From Shewanella colwelliana ATCC 39565 (GTDB taxonomy: Bacteria > Pseudomonadota > Gammaproteobacteria > Enterobacterales > Shewanellaceae): a DNA stretch of 64,000 bases. A program made the translations under genes and the position numbers. This document shows positions 26,429 to 35,130 of this stretch, piece by piece (the first letter of the stretch is position 1; every line of letters starts with the position of its first letter). The DNA is taken from positions 62,001 through 126,000 of the forward strand of contig NZ_JAEC01000017.1 in the NCBI RefSeq assembly GCF_000518705.1, in the 5' to 3' direction. The notes beneath the pieces were generated by a model. That model was not told where the DNA came from, did not search any database, and worked only from the letters and a program-made list of their open reading frames with translations.

Positions 26429-26783
26429 CACAAGGTTTAATGCCATGTGTATTCCAATGTTTCAGCATGTATAGGTTAAAAGTTGAGGCATAAATAGGTG
26501 CTATTGCTTGCAACTTTTCTTGCTCGTAACTATCGACCATATCCGAAATTTGAATTAATCGCACCTTGTCGTCAGTGATACATTCTTCATCAAAATATGG
26601 AACCGTGATAAACATACCAATAACGCCGACAAATCGACGATCTCCACTCGCAATTGATTTTTCAAAATCTTCTTTGGGATCTGCATTTAGTAACCACTTC
26701 AGCTCCTCGGAGACTTTGCTTTCACCCCTGTATTCACAACCTAATAGAGAAAATATGACTAAAAAGAGAATCCGTAGTTTCAT
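26421..26783 (-). CDS. Small lipoprotein, unknown
   Basis: A 120-residue protein with a short signal peptide and lipobox SLLGC (Cys16), giving a lipoprotein of about 105 residues. The mature part is acidic with three further Cys residues possibly forming disulfides (YFDEECITDD; GIKPCDS). No family is recognised. The gene is bounded by the imperfect inverted 9-mers GTTATGAGT (26420-26428) and ACTCATAGC (26794-26802), which makes it the best candidate for a single-gene cassette. Confidence 0.55.
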   Translation of the reverse strand: MKLRILFLVIFSLLGCEYRGESKVSEELKWLLNADPKEDFEKSIASGDRRFVGVIGMFITVPYFDEECITDDKVRLIQISDMVDSYEQEKLQAIAPIYASTFNLYMLKHWNTHGIKPCDS

Positions 26784-27079
26784 TTTTTGAATGACTCATA
26801 GCGTCGAGATCTGGAGGGAGGATTAGGGGCACCCGCGAGTAAACGTTCTGTAGCTGCGTCTTATTAAGTAATAGATTTCTATTGTCTCTTTACGCATTTG
26901 GGTAAGTTCCTAATTTCTTTTTGGGGGTTGAATGATTCGCCGGCAAAATTGAACAAGTTGATATAGAGGTTTCTACAACAATTGATTAAATCACTTAAGG
27001 TGACAAGCGTCAAAGAAATAAGTACTTCGATACAGTAGCGTTAATATCAGTGTCGAACTTAGATCTCAGGCAGATAGTC

Positions 27080-27718
27080 ATGAACAGATTTTCAATACCA
27101 CTATTCACAGCACTTATCCTCATGACAAGCGTTAACGCTTGCGCTGATGACGATCTCATTATCCTTACCGCGAGTCAGTTTCAGGAGTGTATAGATGCCT
27201 CTGTGATACTAAAGCAAGATGTTAAAGAGGCGGACGAGCGCACTGACATTATAGAAAGAGACAGCAAGCACAACACTGCCTACAGTGGTGCGATTGAAGG
27301 GCTTGAATTTAGAATTAAATCTTTTGAAGAGGAATTTTGGTCTGATATTGGCTATGAACTGATGAACTTAGATTTCGAGCTCATGGATCTAGATGAGGAA
27401 CGTCATTCAGTGAGGGTTGCTGAAATTAACAAAAGGATAAAAGTGCTAGAGGCAGAGAAAGCGAGTACCCAACACTATGACTTTTACCTAGAGCTAATTA
27501 GAGCCAAAAACATGTTAGCGTATCTAGAAAAATCTTGGAGCTCTATTGCTTTGGATATTTTTGAAGAGGATTTCCAAGCAACTAAAAGGTTAAACCAGAA
27601 AATTGCGGACGTAACGGCTTCCTGTATCACAGGTAAAGGAATTGAAGAGGATGTAAGAGTGGAGATCTGTAACCAAGGAGATAATAAATATGCTCCCATG
27701 TGCGGCTACGAAGAATAG
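27080..27718 (+). CDS. Exported coiled-coil protein, unknown
   Basis: A protein of 212 residues. ATG 27080 begins a signal peptide (FSIPLFTALILMTSVNACADD); an upstream GTG at 27050 would add ten residues. The mature part is strongly acidic and helical with a heptad-like pattern (RVAEINKRIKVLEAEKAST, FEEDFQATKRLNQKIADVTA). Cys near the N-terminus and three at the C-terminus (ASCITGKG, VEICNQG, APMCGYEE) could form disulfides. If the Cys in SVNACADD is a lipobox (NAC), it would be lipidated, but the context is weak. No homologue is recognised. Confidence 0.5.
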   Translation: MNRFSIPLFTALILMTSVNACADDDLIILTASQFQECIDASVILKQDVKEADERTDIIERDSKHNTAYSGAIEGLEFRIKSFEEEFWSDIGYELMNLDFELMDLDEERHSVRVAEINKRIKVLEAEKASTQHYDFYLELIRAKNMLAYLEKSWSSIALDIFEEDFQATKRLNQKIADVTASCITGKGIEEDVRVEICNQGDNKYAPMCGYEE

Positions 27719-27860
27719 ATTTGGCCAATTTTAGTTGACCACTACAGCATTCATCTGATCGCTAAATAATGACTTCAACGCCCTGACAGCGTAAAATCCT
27801 CTGCTTCGTTAGCGAGTGTTAACTTCGTCTCGCTCACTCAGTATCAGCAAAAGATGTTAA

Positions 27861-29561
27861 ATGCCCATGTATTCTGCTCAGCACTGTTTTACTCTGTTTA
27901 AATCGCCAATCGATAGTTATCAACTACCCGAACGTTTCACTTTTCCGTTTTATTATGAGCCGCACCCCTTATGTGTGTTGGCGGCTGCGGAGTTACAAAC
28001 ATATTTGAGCACGCAGACTGACTGGCAGCATAACTTTGGCTTAGGCAACGATAAAGCCAATGCCATTGGTAAGATGTTTGGTGTGTTGTTGGTGCGTAAC
28101 AACCGCGGAGAATTAGGGTATTTAGCCGCATTTTCTGGCAAGCTGGCCGAACAAAATCTCATTAATGGTTTTGTGCCGCCAGTATTTGATATGTTGACGG
28201 AAGATGGCTTCTTTCATGCTGAGCAACAAGCGATAAATCAGTTGACCTATGAGCTAACTCACCTTGAGGATTCGACCGAACTATCGATGTTGAGAGAGCA
28301 ATTAGCTGCACTAGTACAAGCGGCGGATGATGAGCTTGAAGCAATGCGCGCAACAATTATCGCAGGGCGTAAAGCACGTAAGCTAAAGCGAACCCAGGCT
28401 GAAGCTGAATTGAATCCACAGGAGTTGGCGGTGCTTAACCTGCAGCTAGGTCAAGAGAGTGTGGCACAAAAGAATCAGCTAAAAGCGATTAAAGCGCATT
28501 GGGATAGCGGTATTGCAACCGTTAATGCCTCGCTACAAAGGTTAGAAAATGAGATTGAGTCACTCAAAGTACGTCGCGCTATGCAGTCCAACGTTTTGCA
28601 GCAAAAGCTATTCGCTCAGTATCGCTTTTTAAATCAAGCGGGAGAACTGCGCGATCTTAATCAGATATTTAAGGATGCACCCACTCATCAACCGCCAGCG
28701 GGGGCGGGGGAGTGCGCCGCCCCTAAGTTACTGCAATATGCGTTTAGCCATGGATTCACCCCCTTAGCCATAGCGGAGTTTTGGTGGGGAGCCTCACCTA
28801 AATCTGAGGTGAAACAACATAAAAATTTCTATGGTGCATGCCAAGGTAAGTGCCAACCCATTTTGAGCCATATGCTTGACGGAATTGAGATGGACGATAA
28901 TCCACTGTTAGCTAATCCTGCAGAGGGAAAGTCGATTGAGATTATCTACCAAGATGAAGCGATTGTTGTGGTCAATAAGCCAGCCGAGTTTCTCTCTGTA
29001 CCAGGTAAAAATATTAGCGATTCAGTGTATGCCCGGATGAAGGCGCTGTTTCCAATGGCCACTGGGCCGCTTATTGTGCACCGCTTGGATATGTCTACCT
29101 CAGGCTTAATGGTGATTGCACTGACACGGGAAGCCAATAAATCTTTGGCGCAGCAGTTTATTGCACGGACGGTAGAGAAGCGCTATGTGGCGCAAGTAGC
29201 TGGTGTGGTCGAAGGTGAACAAGGTGAAATAAGCCTGCCGCTTAGGGTCGATTTAGATGATAGACCACGGCAATTGGTCTGTTATGAGCATGGTAAACAT
29301 GCTCATACACGTTGGCAGGTTAAGTCGCGCACTTTGGCCAACACCCTGCTCTATCTTTACCCTCATACTGGCCGTACACATCAATTGCGGGTGCATTGTG
29401 CCCATCATGATGGTCTGCACCTGCCGATTATTGGCGACGATCTGTACGGCAGTAAAGCCAACCGTTTACATCTGCACGCGCAAAGATTGGTGTTAAATCA
29501 TCCGTTGACCAACGAGCGTATGATCTTTGAAGTGGATGTGGATTTTAGCCTTGCGCCTTAA
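27861..29561 (+). CDS. RluA-family pseudouridine synthase with long N-terminal extension
   Basis: A 566-residue protein. Residues 1-350 are an extension that includes a long coiled coil (about 140-255). This is followed by YRFLNQAGELRDLNQIFKDAP, AGECAAPKLLQYAFSHGFTPLAIAEFWWG and ACQGKCQPILSHML. Residues 355-560 are the synthase: IIYQDEAIVVVNKPAEFLSVPG, then the catalytic VHRLDMSTSGLMVIALT with Asp410, and PHTGRTHQLRVHCAH. This large architecture is common in Vibrio and Shewanella; the target RNA is unknown. It ends two bases before the convergent stop of the CdaR gene. Confidence 0.88.
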   Translation: MPMYSAQHCFTLFKSPIDSYQLPERFTFPFYYEPHPLCVLAAAELQTYLSTQTDWQHNFGLGNDKANAIGKMFGVLLVRNNRGELGYLAAFSGKLAEQNLINGFVPPVFDMLTEDGFFHAEQQAINQLTYELTHLEDSTELSMLREQLAALVQAADDELEAMRATIIAGRKARKLKRTQAEAELNPQELAVLNLQLGQESVAQKNQLKAIKAHWDSGIATVNASLQRLENEIESLKVRRAMQSNVLQQKLFAQYRFLNQAGELRDLNQIFKDAPTHQPPAGAGECAAPKLLQYAFSHGFTPLAIAEFWWGASPKSEVKQHKNFYGACQGKCQPILSHMLDGIEMDDNPLLANPAEGKSIEIIYQDEAIVVVNKPAEFLSVPGKNISDSVYARMKALFPMATGPLIVHRLDMSTSGLMVIALTREANKSLAQQFIARTVEKRYVAQVAGVVEGEQGEISLPLRVDLDDRPRQLVCYEHGKHAHTRWQVKSRTLANTLLYLYPHTGRTHQLRVHCAHHDGLHLPIIGDDLYGSKANRLHLHAQRLVLNHPLTNERMIFEVDVDFSLAP

Positions 29562-29563
29562 TC

Positions 29564-30715
29564 TTACTTGGCCGCTAACATGGCTTGTCCCAAATAGAGT
29601 TGCAAAAGTCCGTTGAGGCTATTGAGGTCGATATTGGTAATTTGAGCAATTTTTTCAAGGCGATACCTTAAGGTATTACGGTGCACAAACAGGTGTTTTG
29701 CGCAGGCCTGTTGATCGCCAAAATGGTTGAGATAGGCGGTGAGGGTTTTGCGTAGTTGTTGATTACTATCTTGTTCAATTAAGCGCTCAAAGGGTTGCAA
29801 TAACTGCTGCCCGCGCCAGTCATCTTTTAGGCCCGATAACATCACCAGTAGGGCATAGTCTTCAAACAGATATTTACTCTGCTCTGGATGCATTTGCATC
29901 CCAAATCGTAGGGTTTCTTTGGCGGTTTGGTAAGAGCGATGAATGTCGGTTGGCAGGGGGAAATAGCGGCCGAGGGCGATGTTGAGCTTGGCACTCATTT
30001 CACTAGGCAGGCGTTTAAGCAATTGATCGATACGCTGACTTTCAAGGTTGGCACTCCACTGCTTGCCATCAAGAAATGCGGGTTTGAGGATTACCAGTTC
30101 TGTCATTGAACTCATGGCTATTAAGTTCCCACGGGAAGGGGTTTCCAATAGGTTGAGTACCTGTTTTAACAGTGAGTTTGCCGTGGTTTGGGCATTGTCA
30201 TCTTGCACCTGAATAACGGCGACAACGCGAGGTGTGTTTAAGTCAATGTTAAGCCGAGTCGCCCAAGACTGCAGGTGCGTCATGTCGCGGTGTTCCCCCT
30301 TAATCAGCTGGAGAATAAACTCCTCTTGTTGGCGGTTTTGCCACTGTACAAGTTCAAGGGAGTTCGCTTGCTCGACAATCATTTCGGCGCTCATTTTGAG
30401 TAGCTCACCATAGGCGATAAGGTGCTCAGGTTCGCCAGTGATGCCGATGACACCGATGATTTCGCCTTGATAATGGAGCGGTAGATTAATGCCTGGTTTA
30501 ACCCCTTGCAAGTTGTCAGCGCCAGCGGCGTTAATCTCGACGGTACGGTTTTGACTGATAGCGAGTAATGCGCCTTCGTGCACTGAGCCAATGCGATGTG
30601 GGTCGCCTGAGCCTAAAATGGTGCCTTGATTATTCATCACATTGATATTATGACCAATAATGGCCATGGTGCGATTGACTATTTGTTGTGCTAACGACGC
30701 ATCGAGGAAATACAC
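29564..30715 (-). CDS. cdaR: CdaR/SdaR-type sugar diacid or glycerate regulator
   Basis: A 383-residue transcription factor. Residues 1-135 are the diacid-recognition domain (YFLDASLAQQIVNRTMAIIGHNINVMN; GVKPGINLPLHYQGEIIGVIGITGEPEHL). A GGDEF-like central region follows. Residues 320-383 are the PucR-type HTH (YLNHFGDQQACAKHLFVHRNTLRYRLEKIAQIT). In Shewanella the protein at this place, SdaR, activates glycerate use. The glycerate kinase-permease operon lies 7 kb away on the same strand, with the palindrome at 23883-23900 as possible target. Confidence 0.88.
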   Translation of the reverse strand: MYFLDASLAQQIVNRTMAIIGHNINVMNNQGTILGSGDPHRIGSVHEGALLAISQNRTVEINAAGADNLQGVKPGINLPLHYQGEIIGVIGITGEPEHLIAYGELLKMSAEMIVEQANSLELVQWQNRQQEEFILQLIKGEHRDMTHLQSWATRLNIDLNTPRVVAVIQVQDDNAQTTANSLLKQVLNLLETPSRGNLIAMSSMTELVILKPAFLDGKQWSANLESQRIDQLLKRLPSEMSAKLNIALGRYFPLPTDIHRSYQTAKETLRFGMQMHPEQSKYLFEDYALLVMLSGLKDDWRGQQLLQPFERLIEQDSNQQLRKTLTAYLNHFGDQQACAKHLFVHRNTLRYRLEKIAQITNIDLNSLNGLLQLYLGQAMLAAK

Positions 30716-30781
30716 TGGCAGGCTACATGAGTGTTAAAAAGATGGCATTTAGCTTACGTGAAAAGCAATTTTACCACCAGT

Positions 30782-31783
30782 TTAGCTTTGGGGTTTTGTG
30801 GCGTGCTTCGCCTGTTTTTGGCTATACATCTGTTGATCGGCGATATCTAGTAGCGTTTGATTAGCGCCAACATCATCGGGTTTGATAACGGCATAACCCA
30901 TGGAGTATTCGATGGCGGGAGTGATATCGAGTTGAGCCAATGCGCGTTGTAATCGCTTGTCATACAGACTAATACTGGCTGGGGTTTCGGCATGGATCAG
31001 CACTACAAATTCGTCACCGCCCCAGCGCGCCACTAAGTCACAGGTGCGACTGTTGCTTTTTAATGTTTTGGCGAATGTTTTAAGGTGCTCATCGCCCACT
31101 TGATGACCGTAGCGGTCATTGATCATTTTAAAGTGGTCTAGATCGAAATAGAGCAGCACTAATTGTCGATTAAGGCGTCTGGCTAACTCTCGCGTGCTGT
31201 TCATCAAATCGCTAAAACCACGGCGATTGTAGATGAGTGTTAGTGGGTCGGTATAGCTAAGGGTTAGCAGTTGGTTTTCACGGTAGAGGTGTTTGAGATC
31301 GCTGTCTATCACCTCTTTAATCACTGCCAGCGCTTTGACATAGGAGTCGGGATAATTGGTGGGGTGGGTGTCGAGCACACACAGGGTACCAAAGACAGAG
31401 CCGTCGGGCCAACAGATGGGCATTCCGAGATAAGAGGCATAGTTATCTTCGGTGTATTCGGGGTTGTCTAACCATTGTTCGTCGGCACCAGCATCTCGCA
31501 CGTATAGCGCTTTTGAGTCTTTGACCACGTGATGGCAATAGATATTAGTATCCACATCACTATGGCCGCCCGGTGAGTAGCGAGTATCTGGCAGCTCAGA
31601 GGCGACGATCACTTCGATACCTTTACGATTGGCTTGGTTGATGAAGGTAGCCGGGGCATCAAACATTGCAGCCACGGTATTGACGAGGCGCTGCCAACGT
31701 AACCAGTCAATCTGTTCGATCTCCATATCGAGCAGTGAGTTGTAGGGGTAGGGACCAAAGTGAGTGGGTTGCTGACGTTTCAT
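30782..31783 (-). CDS. GAF-GGDEF diguanylate cyclase
   Basis: A 333-residue soluble signalling enzyme that makes cyclic di-GMP from two GTP. Residues 25-165 form a GAF sensor domain (NTVAAMFDAPATFINQANRKG; YCHHVVKDSKALYVRDA; YLGMPICWPDGSVFGTLCVLDT). Residues 170-325 form the cyclase with LTLIYNRRGF, LLYFDLDHFKMINDRYGH and the intact active site GGDEF at 255-259. The inhibitory I-site RTCD (246-249) lies five residues before it, so product feedback is expected. No membrane segment is present. The trigger is unknown. Confidence 0.92.
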   Translation of the reverse strand: MKRQQPTHFGPYPYNSLLDMEIEQIDWLRWQRLVNTVAAMFDAPATFINQANRKGIEVIVASELPDTRYSPGGHSDVDTNIYCHHVVKDSKALYVRDAGADEQWLDNPEYTEDNYASYLGMPICWPDGSVFGTLCVLDTHPTNYPDSYVKALAVIKEVIDSDLKHLYRENQLLTLSYTDPLTLIYNRRGFSDLMNSTRELARRLNRQLVLLYFDLDHFKMINDRYGHQVGDEHLKTFAKTLKSNSRTCDLVARWGGDEFVVLIHAETPASISLYDKRLQRALAQLDITPAIEYSMGYAVIKPDDVGANQTLLDIADQQMYSQKQAKHATKPQS

Positions 31784-31901
31784 AGGTTGTCCAGAATCGG
31801 ATGATATTGATAAGTTTAGTCAATATTTGGCAATTTGAGCTGTGGATTAGGTTGTGGCTGAGCCAAGGGGGAAAGATAGGCTTTGAATGAGATCGGGTAA
31901 T

Positions 31902-31930
31902 AAAAAGCCCGCTAAGAGAGCGGGCTTTTC
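31902..31930. terminator. Terminator at the end of mtrCAB
   Basis: AAAAGCCCGCT-AAGAG-AGCGGGCTTTT stem 20 bp beyond the mtrB stop, with A and T tracts on both sides. Confidence 0.9.
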
Positions 31931-31949
31931 TTGAGGTACTCGTGCTAGA

Positions 31950-34049
31950 TTACAGCTTGTAGCTCATGCTCAACATCACCATGTGTGCGGTGTAGTTGTG
32001 ACTGTTTGAACCAAAGCTAACTACGTTCCAAATACCATCAGGGGCAATTTGATTGCCTGGATCATTGTCTTTGTAGTTTTCCATTTTGTAATCAAGACGT
32101 AGCGCCATTTTGTCAGTTGCCTGATATTGGCCATAAACATTGATGTTATGGACGTTAGCGTAGTAGTCGCCATAGTCACCCGTAATGCCTTGAGTCACTT
32201 GTGTGTTGCTGCTTGAATCTGAGTAGGTGTAATCCACGCCTAGACGCAGTTTTTTCTCTAACAGATTGTTGTAGCTGAACCCTGCACCAATAACATCGAC
32301 TTGATCTTCAATTACGCTGTACCAGTTTGGCGCGCTAAAGTTAGTGCTACCAGCCTGCTGAGAATCGATGTTCTGACGGTTATAGAAGGCGTTAATCATC
32401 ATGTCGTCGTTAATGAGATAACTGGCGCTGACGTCATAGCTGATATCTTTCGATTCAGTTAGGCCAATCTGCGTGTCGTTATAATCATCAAGGGCGTAGC
32501 GTGCACCAAAATCAACCGTTAGGGCATCAATTGGGCTGTGGCTAATACGTGCTTCTACCATGGTACGCTTACGGTCTGCGAGGTTATATTTACGTAGCAG
32601 GTCGTTCGACTCAGATGAGGTCCACTCTGACGCTTGGTAAGTCGAACCATCACGTTCGCCGTAGCTACCCTTGATCCACATATCCCAGTTATCAAATGCA
32701 CTTAAACGGAATTTAGTCCAAAGTGTATTTTCGTCTGTGGTTTCACGGTCTTGGTAACTGCGCTCATCACGACGGAAATCATAACCCGCTTCGAGTTTCA
32801 TGCCTCGGCTGAGACGGAAGTCAGCACCGAGTTTAGCGCGCTGCGTAGTGATGTCGTAAGGGGTGTTGTAGGCAGCTTTACCCGTGGTGGCGTCTATGCT
32901 GATCTGTGTCCACTCTTCAACATTGGTCTTGTTGTCGCGATCATTGTAGTCATAACTTGCGTTTAACCGCACGGTACGATTGATGCGTGATACCACTTTA
33001 AGGTTGATGCCACTTATATCAACTTTGCCATCTAATGACTCTGCTGGTACTTGGTAACCGTAACCTGAGGTGACAAACGCTTGGTCTTGCGTCATTTGAC
33101 CGTAATGTACACGACCACTCATGATGGTGCGACCAGCAGTATATTGGCCCATTAACGACACCGTGTGGGCTTCGTTATCTGGGTCAAGTGCCATAGTACC
33201 TTGAGTTTGTGCGCCAAACGTTGGGTTGAAGGCATTGTCAAAGGTCAGTTGACTATACTGGTTTTTAAAGCTAGAACCTGAATAGTTCAGTGCTGTAAAC
33301 CAGTTGTCGCCGCGCAGTTTGACACCCGCTTCAACCGTATCAGTGGTGTAATCTACCGGCTCAGCAAGCATCATAGACTGATTGAAGAAACTACCAGACG
33401 CTTGTTTAAGGCCTGTTTTATCTTCACGTTGATAGGTGATGTAAGTGCTCCACAGCTCCTCACCTTGGTACTCGAATCCTAGCCCAGCGCGTTTGCGCTT
33501 AAGCGAGAGTTCCATTGGGTTTAGGCTGCTGTAAAGCTGGCTCATATCTTGGCTAGAACCGGCCGTTTGCCAGTTATCAGGCAAGGTCAAGTCACCGCTA
33601 CCGACACCTTGGTAAGGGGTCATTGCACTGTCTGTTTTATAGGTGGCAATTTGTCGGTAGTTAACGTTTAAGTTGTATTGACCTACTTTGCCCGCATCGA
33701 TATCGAGGGATCCGTTTTCCATGCCGAGGTTTTGTGCCTCAACGCTGGCACGGTAACCCGACTCGCTGACGTAGTTAAGGTCGGCATCAACTTTACCCGC
33801 AAACTCATCTTCGGCAGCAAAGGCATTAGCCGAGCGAATGTCACTGCTATCGTTGTAACCAACCCCAACGCCAACAGTGCCAGATACGCCAGTATCAATT
33901 GCGCAACGTTTACACGCCCACTTATCATATTTTACTTTAGCGGTATTGGCATTTTGCAAGCCATAACCTTCGGCTACCGCGATGCTAGGTAACGCAATAC
34001 CTGCATTAGCGATAAGGGCGAGGGTGACCAAATTAAGTTTGAATTTCAT
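31950..34049 (-). CDS. mtrB: Outer-membrane barrel of the Mtr conduit, MtrB
   Basis: A 699-residue MtrB/PioB-family protein. Residues 1-26 are a signal peptide ending SIAVAEG. The mature start GYGLQNANTAKVKYDKWACKRC carries the CxxC (Cys46, Cys49) conserved in Shewanella MtrB proteins and needed for its assembly. The rest is repeated amphipathic beta strands of a roughly 26-stranded barrel, ending HMVMLSMSYKL. In the MtrCAB complex it sheathes MtrA and lets electrons cross the outer membrane to MtrC. It is third in mtrC-mtrA-mtrB, 12 bp after mtrA, and precedes a strong terminator. Confidence 0.95.
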   Translation of the reverse strand: MKFKLNLVTLALIANAGIALPSIAVAEGYGLQNANTAKVKYDKWACKRCAIDTGVSGTVGVGVGYNDSSDIRSANAFAAEDEFAGKVDADLNYVSESGYRASVEAQNLGMENGSLDIDAGKVGQYNLNVNYRQIATYKTDSAMTPYQGVGSGDLTLPDNWQTAGSSQDMSQLYSSLNPMELSLKRKRAGLGFEYQGEELWSTYITYQREDKTGLKQASGSFFNQSMMLAEPVDYTTDTVEAGVKLRGDNWFTALNYSGSSFKNQYSQLTFDNAFNPTFGAQTQGTMALDPDNEAHTVSLMGQYTAGRTIMSGRVHYGQMTQDQAFVTSGYGYQVPAESLDGKVDISGINLKVVSRINRTVRLNASYDYNDRDNKTNVEEWTQISIDATTGKAAYNTPYDITTQRAKLGADFRLSRGMKLEAGYDFRRDERSYQDRETTDENTLWTKFRLSAFDNWDMWIKGSYGERDGSTYQASEWTSSESNDLLRKYNLADRKRTMVEARISHSPIDALTVDFGARYALDDYNDTQIGLTESKDISYDVSASYLINDDMMINAFYNRQNIDSQQAGSTNFSAPNWYSVIEDQVDVIGAGFSYNNLLEKKLRLGVDYTYSDSSSNTQVTQGITGDYGDYYANVHNINVYGQYQATDKMALRLDYKMENYKDNDPGNQIAPDGIWNVVSFGSNSHNYTAHMVMLSMSYKL

Positions 34050-34061
34050 CTTCTCGTCTCC

Positions 34062-35051
34062 TTAGCGCTGGAATAGCTTGCCAGATGGATGGTTAGAACC
34101 ATGGATCTGGTTGTGACAGTTCAAGCAGCTACGACCACCGGTGAACGCATTACCACCCACACTTGAGCCTTGCTCTGTGTTACCCATGTAAGCATTGCTC
34201 GCATGGCCATCACTGGCGTGGCACTGCTGGCACAGTTGTGGTGCGCGGGTCTTTAACATGCCTTCATTAACGCTGCCATGTGGGTTATGACATGTCACAC
34301 AGTTCTCAGTGACGGGTGCATGCTCCCATAGCTTTGGGCCACGTTTTTCGGCATGGCAGGCGTAGCAGGTTTCATTTACGCTTGGTTTGACCAAGTCTGA
34401 ATCTGACATAGTGCCGTGTGGATTATGACAGTCGCTACATACCATCTGTGCCCATTTCATTGGGTGGCTTGAGCGCTTGTTCATGTCAGCTTTTTGCTTA
34501 GTGTGACAACTGGTACAGACTTCCATCTCAGTGTTTTTTGACAGCACTGGATCTTTGTCGGTATGCACAGAGTGACACGAGGCACAGGCAACATCGGCAT
34601 TGTCGTGATGACCGCCATTCCAAGACATACGCTTATCATCTTGGTGACAACTCATACAGACGCTGTTTTGTTTCTCAGCTGACAGGGTCGAGTCTGGGCC
34701 AAAGGCGATCATTGGCTCATTACCACCACGGTTATGCTTACCCATAGGGCCATGGCAAGACTCACATTGCAGACCAGCCATTGGGCTGTTGCTTGAGTTT
34801 GCTGCGCCATGGACACCTTTGAACAGATCCATGACCTTTTCAGATTTGCCGTGACACATTAAGCAAGAGTCGGCACCTTTTGGTGAGTATTGGCCTTCCG
34901 CGAACTTTTTGTCCAAGGTGGCTTCAACTTCATCAGGCGTCATTTTGGCGTCCCACTTTGAAGCGATGGCACTGTGGCTAACGCCCAAAGTTAACACCGC
35001 GGCAGTGATGACTGCAGGGATGAGGCTTTTGAGTTTATTTGTGATTTTCAT
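34062..35051 (-). CDS. mtrA: Periplasmic decaheme cytochrome MtrA (DmsE family)
   Basis: A 329-residue c-type cytochrome with ten CXXCH motifs, from about residue 64 (CLMCH) to 310 (CLNCH). The start ATG 35051 is preferred over a GTG 21 bp upstream because AGGAAG lies seven bases before it. A signal peptide ([19 protein letters not shown]) exports it. Segments [31 protein letters not shown] and [21 protein letters not shown] closely match the S. oneidensis protein as remembered. It takes electrons from periplasmic carriers and inserts into MtrB. It is co-transcribed with mtrC upstream and mtrB downstream. Confidence 0.96.
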   Translation of the reverse strand: MKITNKLKSLIPAVITAAVLTLGVSHSAIASKWDAKMTPDEVEATLDKKFAEGQYSPKGADSCLMCHGKSEKVMDLFKGVHGAANSSNSPMAGLQCESCHGPMGKHNRGGNEPMIAFGPDSTLSAEKQNSVCMSCHQDDKRMSWNGGHHDNADVACASCHSVHTDKDPVLSKNTEMEVCTSCHTKQKADMNKRSSHPMKWAQMVCSDCHNPHGTMSDSDLVKPSVNETCYACHAEKRGPKLWEHAPVTENCVTCHNPHGSVNEGMLKTRAPQLCQQCHASDGHASNAYMGNTEQGSSVGGNAFTGGRSCLNCHNQIHGSNHPSGKLFQR

Positions 35052-35087
35052 AATAGACTTCCTAATTTGCACAAATTTTCGAAAAGT

Positions 35088-35105
35088 GGGGGAGCGGGCT
35101 CCCCC
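35088..35105 (-). other. Intercistronic hairpin between mtrC and mtrA
   Basis: GGGGGAGC / GCTCCCCC, an 8-bp GC-rich stem with a 2-base loop, followed on the minus strand by ACTTTTCG. It may be a partial terminator or an mRNA stabiliser setting the mtrC to mtrAB ratio. Confidence 0.55.
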
Positions 35106-35130
35106 CGTTTTTCATTTCAAGATGCGCAAA

